Positions 34,394 to 43,917 of a DNA stretch of 64,000 nt are shown one piece after another; the stretch's first letter is position 1; each line of letters begins with the position of its first letter. Location of the stretch: assembly GCF_963678165.1 (NCBI RefSeq), contig NZ_OY782755.1, forward strand, positions 1 through 64,000. Direction: 5' to 3'. A program made the position numbers and the translations under genes. Below the pieces are notes generated by a model. It ran no database searches. It worked only from the letters and a program-made list of their open reading frames with translations, and was not told where the DNA came from. The DNA is from an uncultured Acetobacteroides sp. GTDB taxonomy: Bacteria; Bacteroidota; Bacteroidia; Bacteroidales; ZOR0009.

Positions 34394-35188
34394 CTAGCTC
34401 TTCTTGGTCTTCTTCTGCTCCTCCTCCTTCTGCTTCTCCTCAGCTTTCTTCTTCTCCTCGGCGGCCTTGAGGGCTGCCTTGTGGCGGGCCACCAGCTCGT
34501 TGTACTCCTTGCGGATGGTGTTGATAATCTGTAGCGCCTCGGCGTACTGAGCGTCGTCGGTCATCTTGGCCCGGAGCAGCACGTAACTGGATAGGATCTG
34601 GTACTGCTCGTTCACCTGCCTGCGCAGGCTGATGGCCTTTGCGCTATCCTTGGTGATGGACTCGGCGCGACGCCCTTCGTAGAGCGCCTTGAAGGCGTTG
34701 TTGTCGGCCTTCAGACGGGCTAGCCTAGCCGAGAGGCCGATCTTCTCGACCATGGGCTTGTAGGTTGGCCCCTCGAACTCTGCCACCAGCTTGTCGATGG
34801 TGCCGCTCTCCTTATCCAACGACATGCGCGCTATGTCGCCGTAGGTGTCCAGCAGGGTCGTAAGGCCGTTGGCCGCTCGGAGCTCTGCCTCGTCGGTGGA
34901 GTAGGTAGCATTCTTAACCCACGACTTTAAGGCGCTAATGCTGATATCGCGAACCTGGTTTTTGGTAGCAATGTCGTCGCTCTTAAGGTTCTTCTGCACC
35001 TGAAGAATGGCCTTGTTGAAGTCCTCGGCAAACGAAAGAATCGTAATAACAAGGTTGCGCAGCTCGGCATCGGTAAGCATTGTGTCGCCAAGTGACTTGA
35101 TGTGGTTGGCCTGTGAGGTTATGAACTGGTAGAAGTCTACGTTAGAAAGCTTAGGACCTGGAGTCACTAAAATGTTAATCTTTTTCAT
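34394..35188 (-). CDS. DUF6261 family protein, second copy
   Basis: The start is set at ATG 35188 (MKKINILVTPGPKLSNVDFYQF), which aligns with the start of the copy at 3694; the longer frame to 35236 adds residues with no match. The 264-residue product is helical throughout and ends in a Lys/Glu/Gln tail of about 30 residues. It shares the EGPTYKPMV and VNEQY blocks and overall length with the first copy, so the two are paralogs. No signal peptide or membrane segment is seen. Array D lies about 290 bp upstream. Function is unknown. Confidence 0.85.
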   Translation of the reverse strand: MKKINILVTPGPKLSNVDFYQFITSQANHIKSLGDTMLTDAELRNLVITILSFAEDFNKAILQVQKNLKSDDIATKNQVRDISISALKSWVKNATYSTDEAELRAANGLTTLLDTYGDIARMSLDKESGTIDKLVAEFEGPTYKPMVEKIGLSARLARLKADNNAFKALYEGRRAESITKDSAKAISLRRQVNEQYQILSSYVLLRAKMTDDAQYAEALQIINTIRKEYNELVARHKAALKAAEEKKKAEEKQKEEEQKKTKKS

Positions 35189-35475
35189 TTGAAAAGTTAT
35201 TAAGTTAATGTTTGTCGTTTGTGCTGTTAGCATCATTTACGAATTTACAAATATTTTTAGGCTTATAATTCAAATTAATCAAATTATCTGCAATTATTTT
35301 TCCTAAAATACAGAAACATGCAAGCGCATCATGTTAAACTCAGATGTTAAACGAAAAAAATTAAAAGGACATCATCCCATTTACAAAAGGACGGCAGGCA
35401 GCTTACGCAAGCTAAGCGGGCCGTGGGAAGTTGGGCAAGCCTACACGGCTGCTACAGCTGCCAACAAAGAGCCCA

Positions 35476-35845
35476 TGCAAAAGTGCAGCGGCCATAAATC
35501 GACGATTGTGGAGCTCCTGCAGGCTTGCAGGAGATGAATATTCTCCAACTTTAGGCTCATGCAGCTTGCAGGAGATATAAATTCGCCGATTTTTAGACTC
35601 AAGCAACTTGCAGGAAGCAATAATTCGCCAATTTTAGGCTCATGCAGATTGCAAGAAGCAATAATTGGCGAATTTTATGTCCATGCAGCCTGTTGCCAAC
35701 CTAAAATTCGCGATTGTAAGGCCTATGCAAGCTGCAGGAGGTGATAATTGACGAATGCAAGGTTCATGCAGCACTGCATGAACCCAAAATTCATGAATTT
35801 TTGTTCCATGCATTCGTGCACGGACTAAAAATTCGCAAACGAAAG
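35476..35845. repeat. Array D: degenerate 41-42-bp repeat with alternating dyads, about nine units
   Basis: TGCA-N3/4-TGCA dyads (for example TGCAGCTTGCA, centre 35565) alternate with AT-rich dyads of the form AATT-N4-AATT (for example AATTCGCCAATT, centre 35627.5). Centres step mostly by 20.5-21.5 bp: 35481.5, 35502, 35523.5, 35565, 35585.5, 35607, 35627.5, 35648, 35668.5, and 35772.5, 35793.5, 35814.5. Near the end are a 10-bp-arm dyad (GGTTCATGCA/TGCATGAACC) and the perfect palindrome AAAATTCATGAATTTT. The TGCA dyad followed by GGA is shared with array A, while the second dyad differs. The array is upstream of the second DUF6261 gene. Confidence 0.9.
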
Positions 35846-36344
35846 GTAGAATCATGGCATATTATCCCTCTGCATAAACGGGAGGATTAGAAATGCAGTT
35901 TGCTTAAATCGTTACTCTTCCTCTTTGTTGTGTACTTAACCCATCTTACCTCCCGCCAAGCGGGAGGATATCCATTTTAATAATACTGTACTATGAACTA
36001 GCATTGTGTTAGGGCTGCTAATATGTATATATAACCCGCTATTGCCGCTAGCAGGAAGCATGCAGCATGCTACAGCATGCCGATTCGTTAACGGCTAGTC
36101 CATATATAAAGGATAAATTTCTAAAGTGGTAATCGCTACTTATAGAAAAAGCTGGGAGCTGAACCCATCGCTATTATTAAGGAGTAAGTGGCAGTGCAAA
36201 TAGCTGCATGCGGCATAGAGTATCCTCAGGCAGGTTAACAAAACCTTAATCTTGGCTAGCTAGAAGGTAAAATCCCCGTAATGCTTGCCTAACGCAGGGC
36301 TGGTTCCTTTGTGGCGGAATATAAAACCATAATCTAGGAAATCT
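35846..36344. other. Intergenic region upstream of susC, with small inverted repeats
   Basis: No gene is supported here. A hairpin CCTCCCGC-CAA-GCGGGAGG lies at 35951-35969. A cluster of GCATGC repeats at about 36055-36081 (AGCATGCAGCATGCTACAGC) continues the TGCA theme of array D. The region must hold the susC promoter, but no clear -33/-7 pair was found. Confidence 0.6.
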
Positions 36345-39300
36345 ATGTTTTTCGAATGGAAGAAGCTGCTGCTATCCACGCTGCCGGCACTTATGGTGCT
36401 AATGGGGATATCAGCCAATACCTTTGCGCAGGGAATCGTGAAGGGAAAGGTAACAGACAAAGCAGGAAATCCGCTAATTGGCGCAACTGTGCTAATCAAG
36501 CGGCTCAACGAGGGGGTGATTACCGACGCCAACGGCAACTTCACCCTAACCACCAAGAAGGCTATGAGCAAGAACGATATTCTACTATTTCGGTATGTAG
36601 GCTATAAGAATGCAGAGCTGAGGTACACCGACGGCCCCGTAAAAATGGTGCTGGAGGAGGATGCCCACACCATCGACGAGCTGGTGGTTACGGCGCTTGG
36701 CATCAAGAAGTCGGAGAAGAGCCTCTCCTATGCTACGCAGTCGATATCCAACGAAAAGCTTACGGGGGTGATGCCCACCAACTGGTCGTCCGCCCTATCG
36801 GGCAAGGTGGCTGGGCTGAGCATCAGCAGCGCAGGCGGCCCCGTGGGCTCTACCCGCATATCGCTGCGCGGTGACGTGTCGTTGAATCCCAATGGTAATC
36901 AGTCGCTGATTGTGGTAGACGGAATCCCCATCAGCAATACTCTTACCGGTACCGGGCCCGCCTACGGCGCGGGCAGCAAGAGCGATCTTCCAATAGACTA
37001 CGGCAACGGCTTTGCCGATATCAATCCCGACGATATCGAGTCGGTGCAGGTGCTCAAGGGTGCCAATGCTACGGCGCTCTACGGCTCTAGGGCCGCCAAC
37101 GGCGTGGTGCTTGTAACCACCAAGAGTGGCTCGAAGAAGCAGAAGGGGCTGGGAGTAACTATCAACTCCAACACAAGCCTCGACGACGTGATGCATTGGC
37201 CCGACTACCAGTACGAGTTTGGACAGGGCCTCCCCTCGTACATCGGCAAGGCAGGTACCGCCTACGCCGGGCAGCCCTACTACAGCTACGGCGCCTCGCC
37301 CGACGGCAACGGGGGCACCAGCGGCACCAGCAGCGCCTATGGCCCACGGTTCGACCCCAATGTGTCGTACTACCAATTCGACCCCGTAACCCAAACCCGT
37401 GCCACCGAGGCTACCCCCTGGGTTGCCCACAAGAATAACCGTAAGGGGCTATTTCAAACCGGCTACACGCTCACCAACAGCGTTGCCGTGGAGGGCGGAT
37501 CGAAGGACGCCAGCGTGCGCGCCTCAATAACGCATACCAAAAATGAGTGGATTCTCCCCAACACCGGGTTCGAGCGCATCGTCGGATCGCTCTCGCTCAG
37601 CTTCAAGGTGTCGGATAAGCTGCGCATCACCTCCAAGGGGTCGTACACCAACCGTAAGAGCGACAACACCCCAGCCATCGGCTACAACAGCAACTCCATT
37701 GCCTACTTCCTGATCTTCCAAAACCCCAACGTAGACCTAAAGTGGCTGCGCCCAACCTGGGTAAACGGGCAGAAGGATGTGAAGCAGCTGCAACCCTACA
37801 GCACCTTCATTGGCAACCCCTACTTTACGCTCTACGAGTCGACCAACCCCTCCAACATGCATAGCGTTACCGAGAGCCTATCAGGCACGCTCGACATCAC
37901 CAAGGATCTGCAGCTGATGGTACGCTCGGGGCTACAGCTCTCGTATGACGAGCGCGAGCAGCACCGCCCCGTCAGCGACGTGGTGTTTGGCAAGGGATAC
38001 TTCAAGAAGCAGAACGTGTTCGACTACGAGGTGAACTCCGATGTCCTGCTCTCCTATAAGCACAACCTAGGCAATAGCTTCGACCTAGCAACCAGCCTCG
38101 GCGGAAACCTCATGCGCCAGCACTATAACCTGATGGAGGCATCGGTAACGGGGCTTACCACGCCAGGCGTCTTCAACCTGGCCAACGGCGCATCGAGCCC
38201 CTACGTGGTGTCCACCATGCGCAACAAGCGGCTGAACAGCGCCTACGGAACGGCCTCACTCTCGTGGGACGGAAAGGTATACCTGGAGGCAACCGGCCGC
38301 AACGACTGGTCGTCGACGCTGCCCAAGAAGAACTGCTCGTTCTTCTACCCATCGCTAGGCGCAAGCATCCTGCTCGACAAGCTCTTCAGCCTACCGGCCC
38401 AGGTGAGCCTGCTGAAGCTGCGCGGGTCGTGGGCGCAGGTGGGCAACGACACCGATCCCTACAAAACTACCAGCTACTTTACCACCGGCACCTTCCCAGG
38501 ATCGGCCACACTCCCCACCACGCTGGCCAACATGAATTTTAAGCCCGAGATATCCACCAGCATCGAGGCAGGCATGGACATGCGCCTGTTCGGTAGCCGC
38601 CTGGGGCTCGACCTCTCGTACTACCACAACGAAACCAAGAACCAGATTATCGACGCCCCCATGGATCCCACCACCGGATTCTCCAAGGCCACCATCAACA
38701 GTGGTAGGGTGCGCAACCAGGGCTTCGAGGCCAACCTCAACATGGTGCCCATCGCCGGCAAGAAGTTCAGGTGGAGCTCCTCCATCAGCTGGTCGCACAA
38801 CGAGAACACCATCCTCAGCCTGTCGGAGGGGATGAATGATAACCAGCTCATCAGCAGCATCGGGTCGGTATCCATCATCGGCAAGGTGGGCGGCACCACC
38901 ACCGATCTCTGGGGCTATAAGCTCAAGCGCAACGACAAGGGGCAGGTGATTATCGCCGCCAACGGGCTACCACAGCTCGGCTCGGAGCTCGAGTACGTGG
39001 GCAACGCCTCCCCCAAGTGGAAGGCAGGATTCTTCAACGAGTTTTCGTACGGTATAGTGAAGCTGAGCATCCTGATCGACGGCCAGTACGGCGGCATCGT
39101 ATACTCGCAGGCCCACCACAAGATGACCGAGCAGGGTAAGCTGCAGCACACCCTCAACGGAAGGCTTCCGGGCACCGAATTCTACATCGCGGCTGACGAT
39201 CCACGCCTAGCCGCCGCCAAGCTACCCGCCATGGGTGGCGTGTACATGGTGGCACCAGGCGTAGTGGCCAACGCCGACGGCAGCTACAGCCCCAACACCA

Positions 39301-39617
39301 AGCTAGTAACAGTAGAGGCCTACAACAAGGAGAACTGGCGCATCGACAACGTGGAGAACAACTCGTTCGATGCCTCCTTCCTTAAGGTACGCGAGGCCCG
39401 CGTAGAGGTTTCGCTGCCCAGCAGCCTGCTCGCCCGTACGCCGCTCACCAGGGCATCGCTCGCCTTCTACGGCCGCAACCTGTACATGAAGACTTCGTTC
39501 CCGCTGTTCGACCCCGAGGCCGCCTCGCTCAACAGCAACGTCATCACGCCAGGCGTAGAAACGGGCCAGCTGCCCACCACGCGCACCTTTGGCGTTAACC
39601 TTACCCTAGGATTCTAG
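36345..39617 (+). CDS. SusC/RagA-family TonB-dependent outer-membrane receptor
   Basis: The 1090-residue protein has a signal peptide (about residues 1-29), a CarboxypepD_reg-like N-terminal domain (VKGKVTDKAGNPLIGATVLIK), a plug domain with LRGDVSLNPNGNQSLIVVDGIP and VLKGANATALYGSRAANGVVLVTT, and a 22-strand barrel ending in the C-terminal LTLGF. It forms the energised outer-membrane pore that works with the SusD lipoprotein to import a bound ligand. The substrate cannot be read from sequence, but the linked phosphodiesterase suggests a phosphate ester or other non-glycan. No TonB-linked anti-sigma gene is adjacent. Confidence 0.95.
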   Translation: MFFEWKKLLLSTLPALMVLMGISANTFAQGIVKGKVTDKAGNPLIGATVLIKRLNEGVITDANGNFTLTTKKAMSKNDILLFRYVGYKNAELRYTDGPVKMVLEEDAHTIDELVVTALGIKKSEKSLSYATQSISNEKLTGVMPTNWSSALSGKVAGLSISSAGGPVGSTRISLRGDVSLNPNGNQSLIVVDGIPISNTLTGTGPAYGAGSKSDLPIDYGNGFADINPDDIESVQVLKGANATALYGSRAANGVVLVTTKSGSKKQKGLGVTINSNTSLDDVMHWPDYQYEFGQGLPSYIGKAGTAYAGQPYYSYGASPDGNGGTSGTSSAYGPRFDPNVSYYQFDPVTQTRATEATPWVAHKNNRKGLFQTGYTLTNSVAVEGGSKDASVRASITHTKNEWILPNTGFERIVGSLSLSFKVSDKLRITSKGSYTNRKSDNTPAIGYNSNSIAYFLIFQNPNVDLKWLRPTWVNGQKDVKQLQPYSTFIGNPYFTLYESTNPSNMHSVTESLSGTLDITKDLQLMVRSGLQLSYDEREQHRPVSDVVFGKGYFKKQNVFDYEVNSDVLLSYKHNLGNSFDLATSLGGNLMRQHYNLMEASVTGLTTPGVFNLANGASSPYVVSTMRNKRLNSAYGTASLSWDGKVYLEATGRNDWSSTLPKKNCSFFYPSLGASILLDKLFSLPAQVSLLKLRGSWAQVGNDTDPYKTTSYFTTGTFPGSATLPTTLANMNFKPEISTSIEAGMDMRLFGSRLGLDLSYYHNETKNQIIDAPMDPTTGFSKATINSGRVRNQGFEANLNMVPIAGKKFRWSSSISWSHNENTILSLSEGMNDNQLISSIGSVSIIGKVGGTTTDLWGYKLKRNDKGQVIIAANGLPQLGSELEYVGNASPKWKAGFFNEFSYGIVKLSILIDGQYGGIVYSQAHHKMTEQGKLQHTLNGRLPGTEFYIAADDPRLAAAKLPAMGGVYMVAPGVVANADGSYSPNTKLVTVEAYNKENWRIDNVENNSFDASFLKVREARVEVSLPSSLLARTPLTRASLAFYGRNLYMKTSFPLFDPEAASLNSNVITPGVETGQLPTTRTFGVNLTLGF

Positions 39618-39659
39618 CACAGCAGCCCTATGCTGCAATTCAGAAATCAACTTGTAACG

Positions 39660-41102
39660 ATGAAAAGAATTAAGATACTCGCCCTAATCGCCACCATGGC
39701 CGTTGGAGCCATCGCATGCTCCAACTTCGAGGATATCAACACCGATCCCAACCGGCTTACCAAGGTAAACCCCGGGTCGCTGCTCAACCCCATACTCTAC
39801 AACCTGGCCATATTCAACTGGAACCGGGCCGACGACTTCACCTTCGACCTCATGCAGGTGTCGGTGCCCACCAACAGCTTGGGAGGGGTTAGCCGCTACT
39901 ACATGTCCGACGCCGCCGGCAATAGCACCTGGAACAGCTACTACAAGTGGCTCTCCAACATCAACGAAATGGAGCGGCAGGCCGACGCGCTGAACGATCC
40001 CAATTATAAGGCCATTGCCATCACCCTCCGTAGCTGGGTTTACCAGCTGCTCACCGACTGCTTTGGCGATATCCCCATGTCGGAGGCGCTTCAGGGAACC
40101 AGCGGCCTGTTTAAGCCCAAGTTCGACACCCAAAAGGAGGTGTACACAGCCATCATCAACGACCTCGATAAGGCCAATACCCTCTTCGACGACACCAAGG
40201 GCCTTGCCTACAACGCCGATGGCGAGCTGCTCTACCTCACCAGCAACCAGCTAACCGCCGGCAAGTCGGCGGGCATCGCCAAGTGGCGCAAGTTCTGCAA
40301 CTCGCTCCGCCTAAGAGTGCTGCTGCGCGTGCTGGGCAAGGATACGGAGATGGGCTCCAAGGCAAAGCTCCAGCAGATGCTCAATAGCCCAACCACCTAC
40401 CCCATCTTCCAGAGCAACGACGACGCTGCGCTACTCTCCATATCCGGCGTATTCCCCCAGGATGCCCCTATGACGCGCCCGCAGGACTTCACCTCGTACA
40501 GGGCCGTAGCCAGCTCGTTCATCGATACCTTAAATGCGTGGAACGATCCCCGCCGCCCCATATTCTGTACCCCCGTTGTCGACCAGTATATCGGATGGCC
40601 CAGCGGATACGATATCGCACCAAGCACAGCAGCCTCTAACCTCAACCAGAACCTCGCCAAAACCCCAAGCAAGGTAGTTTTGATGAGCTATGCCGAGGTA
40701 GAGCTGATACGGGCCGAACTCGCCATTCGCGATATTACTCCCAACGTTAGCGCCGAGGATGCCTACCGAAGGGGAGTAACCGCCGCCATCGCCCAGTGGG
40801 GTGGTGTGGTTCCGCCTACCTACTTCAACAACCCTGCCGTGAAGTACAGGGGCACGCTACAACAGGTGCTCACCCAAAAGTACTTTGCCCTCTTCTTCTG
40901 CGACTACCAGCAGTGGTTCGAGTACCTCCGCACGGGCTACCCCATCCTCCCACGTGGCAAGGGAGTGCCCGATGGCAACCAAATGCCCTTCCGCCTCAAG
41001 TATCCGCAGACCATCCAAAGCACCAACGCCACCAACTACAAGGCCGCAGTGTCCAGTATGGGTGGCGACAGCTTCTCCACCATGCTCTGGTGGCAGAAAT
41101 AG
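39660..41102 (+). CDS. SusD/RagB-family nutrient-binding lipoprotein
   Basis: The start is ATG 39660, which gives a lipoprotein signal peptide ending GAIAC (Cys20), followed by SNFEDINTDPNR, the typical opening of the SusD-like_2 group. The 480-residue helical protein would sit on the cell surface as the lid of the SusC pore. It starts 43 bp after susC. ISGVFPQDAPMTRP and the C-terminal CDYQQWFEYLRTGYP segment are in line with the family. Confidence 0.92.
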   Translation: MKRIKILALIATMAVGAIACSNFEDINTDPNRLTKVNPGSLLNPILYNLAIFNWNRADDFTFDLMQVSVPTNSLGGVSRYYMSDAAGNSTWNSYYKWLSNINEMERQADALNDPNYKAIAITLRSWVYQLLTDCFGDIPMSEALQGTSGLFKPKFDTQKEVYTAIINDLDKANTLFDDTKGLAYNADGELLYLTSNQLTAGKSAGIAKWRKFCNSLRLRVLLRVLGKDTEMGSKAKLQQMLNSPTTYPIFQSNDDAALLSISGVFPQDAPMTRPQDFTSYRAVASSFIDTLNAWNDPRRPIFCTPVVDQYIGWPSGYDIAPSTAASNLNQNLAKTPSKVVLMSYAEVELIRAELAIRDITPNVSAEDAYRRGVTAAIAQWGGVVPPTYFNNPAVKYRGTLQQVLTQKYFALFFCDYQQWFEYLRTGYPILPRGKGVPDGNQMPFRLKYPQTIQSTNATNYKAAVSSMGGDSFSTMLWWQK

Positions 41103-41120
41103 AACCTTTAAAATACTACC

Positions 41121-42266
41121 ATGATAATGAACAGAAAGAAATTACTCCTCAGCATCTGGGCTGTAGCAGCCCTATCGATGCTGTGCAGCGCCCAAGTACA
41201 ACGCCGCGAGCTTAAGCTCCCCAAGGTGGAAGGCTACGAGCTCCTCCGCTGCGATTTCCACATGCATACCGTCTTCTCCGACGGCATGGTGTGGCCCACC
41301 ACACGTGTCGACGAGGCTATAGAGGAAGGCATCGACGCCATCGCCCTCACCGACCACATCGAGTACCGACCAAAGCTCAAGGAGTTCACCACCACCGACC
41401 ACAACCACTCCTACGAGCTGGCCAGCAAGTACGCCGCCGACCGCGGCATCATCCTCATCAAGGGCAGCGAGGTTACCCGCCGCATGGCTCCCGGCCACTT
41501 CAACGCCATTTTTATTGATGATGCCAACGCCTTCCAGAAGTTCGTAAACCCTAACGACTGGCACGACGGCAGCAACATCGCCCAAACGCTCGACGAAGGT
41601 AAGAGGCAGGGCGGATTCATATTCTGGAACCACCCCTGGTTCCAGCACAAGCAAAACATCTCGGAGTGGGCCGCCATACACGAGGAGCTTTACCAAAAGA
41701 AGCTCATCTCAGGCATCGAGGTGGTAAACGGCAACCGCTACGACCCCACGGTGCTGCAGTGGTGCCTCGATAAGAACCTCACCGTGATGGCCAACACCGA
41801 CATACATACCCCTATGAAGCTCGAGAAGGGCGAGTTCCGCACCATGACCATCGTGTTTGCCAAGGAGCATACCGCCCAAGCCATTAAGGAGGCGCTAGAG
41901 AACCAGAGAACCATTGCCTACTCCTCCAACGCCATCTACGGCAAGGACGAGTTGGTTCGCCAAATCGTAGCCAGCTCCCTGCAGGTAAAGGCCCGCCGAA
42001 TTGGCCCCAACGGCGGTATCGTGGAGCTTACCAACATCTCAAGCATTCCCTTCAGCATGTCCGTAACCTCGTCCGAAGGAGTAAAGCCAGTACTCGATGG
42101 TGTCCTGAACAACTTTACCGCCTTCAGCACCAGCACCACGCTCATCCCTGTTGACCTCAAGAACCTTAAAAACAACCAAGGCTCCTTCACAGTTGAAGTA
42201 GTCAACGCTCAGGTCGGTGCCAACAAGCCGCTACAGTATACCATTACGGTGAACTTCGAAAAGTAG
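41121..42266 (+). CDS. Exported PHP-domain phosphodiesterase (Sb-PDE-like)
   Basis: The 381-residue product has a signal peptide (about residues 1-24) and a PHP metal-dependent phosphoesterase domain: CDFHMHTVFSDG (H47, H49, D54), LTDHIEY (D78, H79), FWNHPWF and NTDIHTP. The C-terminal 90 residues form a beta-rich domain. The overall pattern matches PHP proteins annotated as Sb-PDE family phosphodiesterases in Bacteroidota. It begins 19 bp after the SusD gene, so all three genes form one operon. I infer hydrolysis of phosphate di- or triesters in the periplasm linked to uptake by the SusCD pair. Confidence 0.85.
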   Translation: MIMNRKKLLLSIWAVAALSMLCSAQVQRRELKLPKVEGYELLRCDFHMHTVFSDGMVWPTTRVDEAIEEGIDAIALTDHIEYRPKLKEFTTTDHNHSYELASKYAADRGIILIKGSEVTRRMAPGHFNAIFIDDANAFQKFVNPNDWHDGSNIAQTLDEGKRQGGFIFWNHPWFQHKQNISEWAAIHEELYQKKLISGIEVVNGNRYDPTVLQWCLDKNLTVMANTDIHTPMKLEKGEFRTMTIVFAKEHTAQAIKEALENQRTIAYSSNAIYGKDELVRQIVASSLQVKARRIGPNGGIVELTNISSIPFSMSVTSSEGVKPVLDGVLNNFTAFSTSTTLIPVDLKNLKNNQGSFTVEVVNAQVGANKPLQYTITVNFEK

Positions 42267-42302
42267 CAGAAGAAAAGACTAAGAAACATTAGTACCATGC
42301 AA

Positions 42303-42344
42303 AAGGGCCACCTCCTTACGGAGATGGCCCTTGAAACTATTTTT
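42303..42344. terminator. Bidirectional terminator between the phosphodiesterase and lipoprotein genes
   Basis: AAGGGCCA pairs with TGGCCCTT, extended by CTCC/GGAG, with a T-rich stretch to the right and an A run to the left. Confidence 0.8.
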
Positions 42345-42359
42345 AGGCTATGCCTTAAC

Positions 42360-43289
42360 TTACTTAATCGTTTTTACACGAATTCTAATAGCGCGAGTTT
42401 CTTGGGTAGTACCCATAATTTCAATTACCTTTATAAGACCTTTTTGGCCTAGCACTGTTTTGAATGCAAGGCAATCACCTACCAAAAGCTGAGTTTGTGC
42501 TGCAGCAACAAAAGTTGAGTTTGCAGTCTCTACAGGTAGAGTATTGTTGGTATAGTTTTCGGCAGTTGCCTTGAGGAACTTGGTTGCATTAACTACGTTG
42601 AATTGTCCAATATATTCCTTAATTCCAGCAACAAGTGTCAGCGAATTATCATTTATTGGAGAAAGAGTTGCTTTGTTATTCTCACCGAAGTAGTATACAA
42701 AGTCAACCAGCTGTGCATTGGTAACAGCATCGCTAAGCTTAAATACTTTATCAATAGCAACAGAATAGAAACCACCCTTAGCCCCGTTAGCTCCGGTAAC
42801 GTTAAGCTGACCAGCAAGCAGTGTTGCTTCACGCTCCACATTGTCTGCAGGAATAGAAGTTCCCTTAGGAGCAACAGTAATGGTGGTAGTACCTACGCGA
42901 CCCTTCACGTCCGTAGTTTCAAAGGTGATAGTAGATAGCGATTGCCCTACAGCGATGTTGTAGTTACGCTCCAAGAACTTGTCTCCACGGTTAAACCATC
43001 CAGAGTTTAGAGTGCTATCGAGAACTACAAAGCTCTGCCCTTGAACAACGGTGGTTATTTTGATTTTTTCAAGACGATCTTGTTGAGCACCCATATCGAA
43101 ACGGGCAACTACTGGTACAATTTCGCCTGCATTCTTGTCGTTAATGGTGGTAATAGAAGCACCATCCCTGTTAATGGTAACCACAGGTTTGTCCAACTCT
43201 GGAACATCCAACAAATCGTCCTTCGAGCAAGAGGTGAAAGCAGCGCCAGCCAGCACAAATGCAAACATCAAAAACTTAAACTTTCTCAT
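42360..43289 (-). CDS. Lipoprotein of unknown function
   Basis: The 309-residue product has a lipoprotein signal ending AFTSC (Cys21) and then SKDDLLDVPELDKP, an acidic linker typical of Bacteroidota surface lipoproteins. The rest is beta-rich, with an N-terminal immunoglobulin-like half (IKITTVVQGQSFVVLDSTLN) and a C-terminal half containing DFVYYFGENN. It is monocistronic, and converges on the susCD-phosphodiesterase operon. Function is unknown. Confidence 0.8.
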   Translation of the reverse strand: MRKFKFLMFAFVLAGAAFTSCSKDDLLDVPELDKPVVTINRDGASITTINDKNAGEIVPVVARFDMGAQQDRLEKIKITTVVQGQSFVVLDSTLNSGWFNRGDKFLERNYNIAVGQSLSTITFETTDVKGRVGTTTITVAPKGTSIPADNVEREATLLAGQLNVTGANGAKGGFYSVAIDKVFKLSDAVTNAQLVDFVYYFGENNKATLSPINDNSLTLVAGIKEYIGQFNVVNATKFLKATAENYTNNTLPVETANSTFVAAAQTQLLVGDCLAFKTVLGQKGLIKVIEIMGTTQETRAIRIRVKTIK

Positions 43290-43575
43290 AGAATAGATAT
43301 TAAAAAATACGGTGCAAAGTTCGCAAAAACTGAGCCATCCAACCGACTGTTAGGAATGTATAGCAAAAGGGCATTGCAGCAAGAATAGGAAAAGATACCC
43401 AAATTCGGTCCACAACCAGGCTAACACTCATTTCGTTAAATAGCGCTGAAATATATTTCAGAAGATAGCATTACTGTTAATCGCCCACGCAGTTTTCTCC
43501 TTCCTGCCATCTCCATACGGCTACCATTTACAGCAGGCATCCCCGCAAACCCCAACCTGCACCCTGATTTACCCA
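43290..43575. other. Intergenic region without a supported gene
   Basis: This stretch upstream of the 42360-43289 lipoprotein gene shows no coding signal on either strand and no clear repeat. Confidence 0.5.
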
Positions 43576-43612
43576 CAAAAAAAGTTGCCCACACGCTCTG
43601 GCGAGGCAACTT
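43576..43612 (-). terminator. Terminator of the small Cys/His/Lys-rich protein gene
   Basis: AAGTTGCC pairs with GGCAACTT; on the minus strand a run of seven T residues follows. Confidence 0.85.
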
Positions 43613-43647
43613 CTATAAATGATGTTGGCAACCGATAAAACCGGCCG

Positions 43648-43917
43648 CTACTTCACGTCCTTTTTCATCTCCTTTTTCATATCCTTCTTCATCTCTTTCT
43701 TTTCGCACTGCTTAGCGCACTCCTTGGAACACTTATGGCCCTTTTCGCCATGGGCGTACACGTGCTTGCCATTCTTGCAGGCCTCGGTGCACTTGTGCTC
43801 CTTCAGCGCCTTCTGCTCCATCTTAGGCATATCCTTCTTCTGCTCCTTCTTTGTGGTCTGAGCATTTGCCGCATAAAACATCAGGGCAATTGCCAAAAGC
43901 CATAGTAGCTTCTTCAT
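43648..43917 (-). CDS. Small secreted Cys/His/Lys-rich protein, possible metal binder
   Basis: The 89-residue product has a signal peptide (about residues 1-19, cleaved after NAQ or nearby). The mature part has six Cys and six His residues in a Lys/Glu background (HKCTEACKNGKHVYAHGEK, then CSKECAKQC), and ends in repeated MKKEMKKD blocks. The CxxxC pairs and histidines suggest metal binding in the periplasm. No family was recognised. It has its own terminator. Confidence 0.65.
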   Translation of the reverse strand: MKKLLWLLAIALMFYAANAQTTKKEQKKDMPKMEQKALKEHKCTEACKNGKHVYAHGEKGHKCSKECAKQCEKKEMKKDMKKEMKKDVK

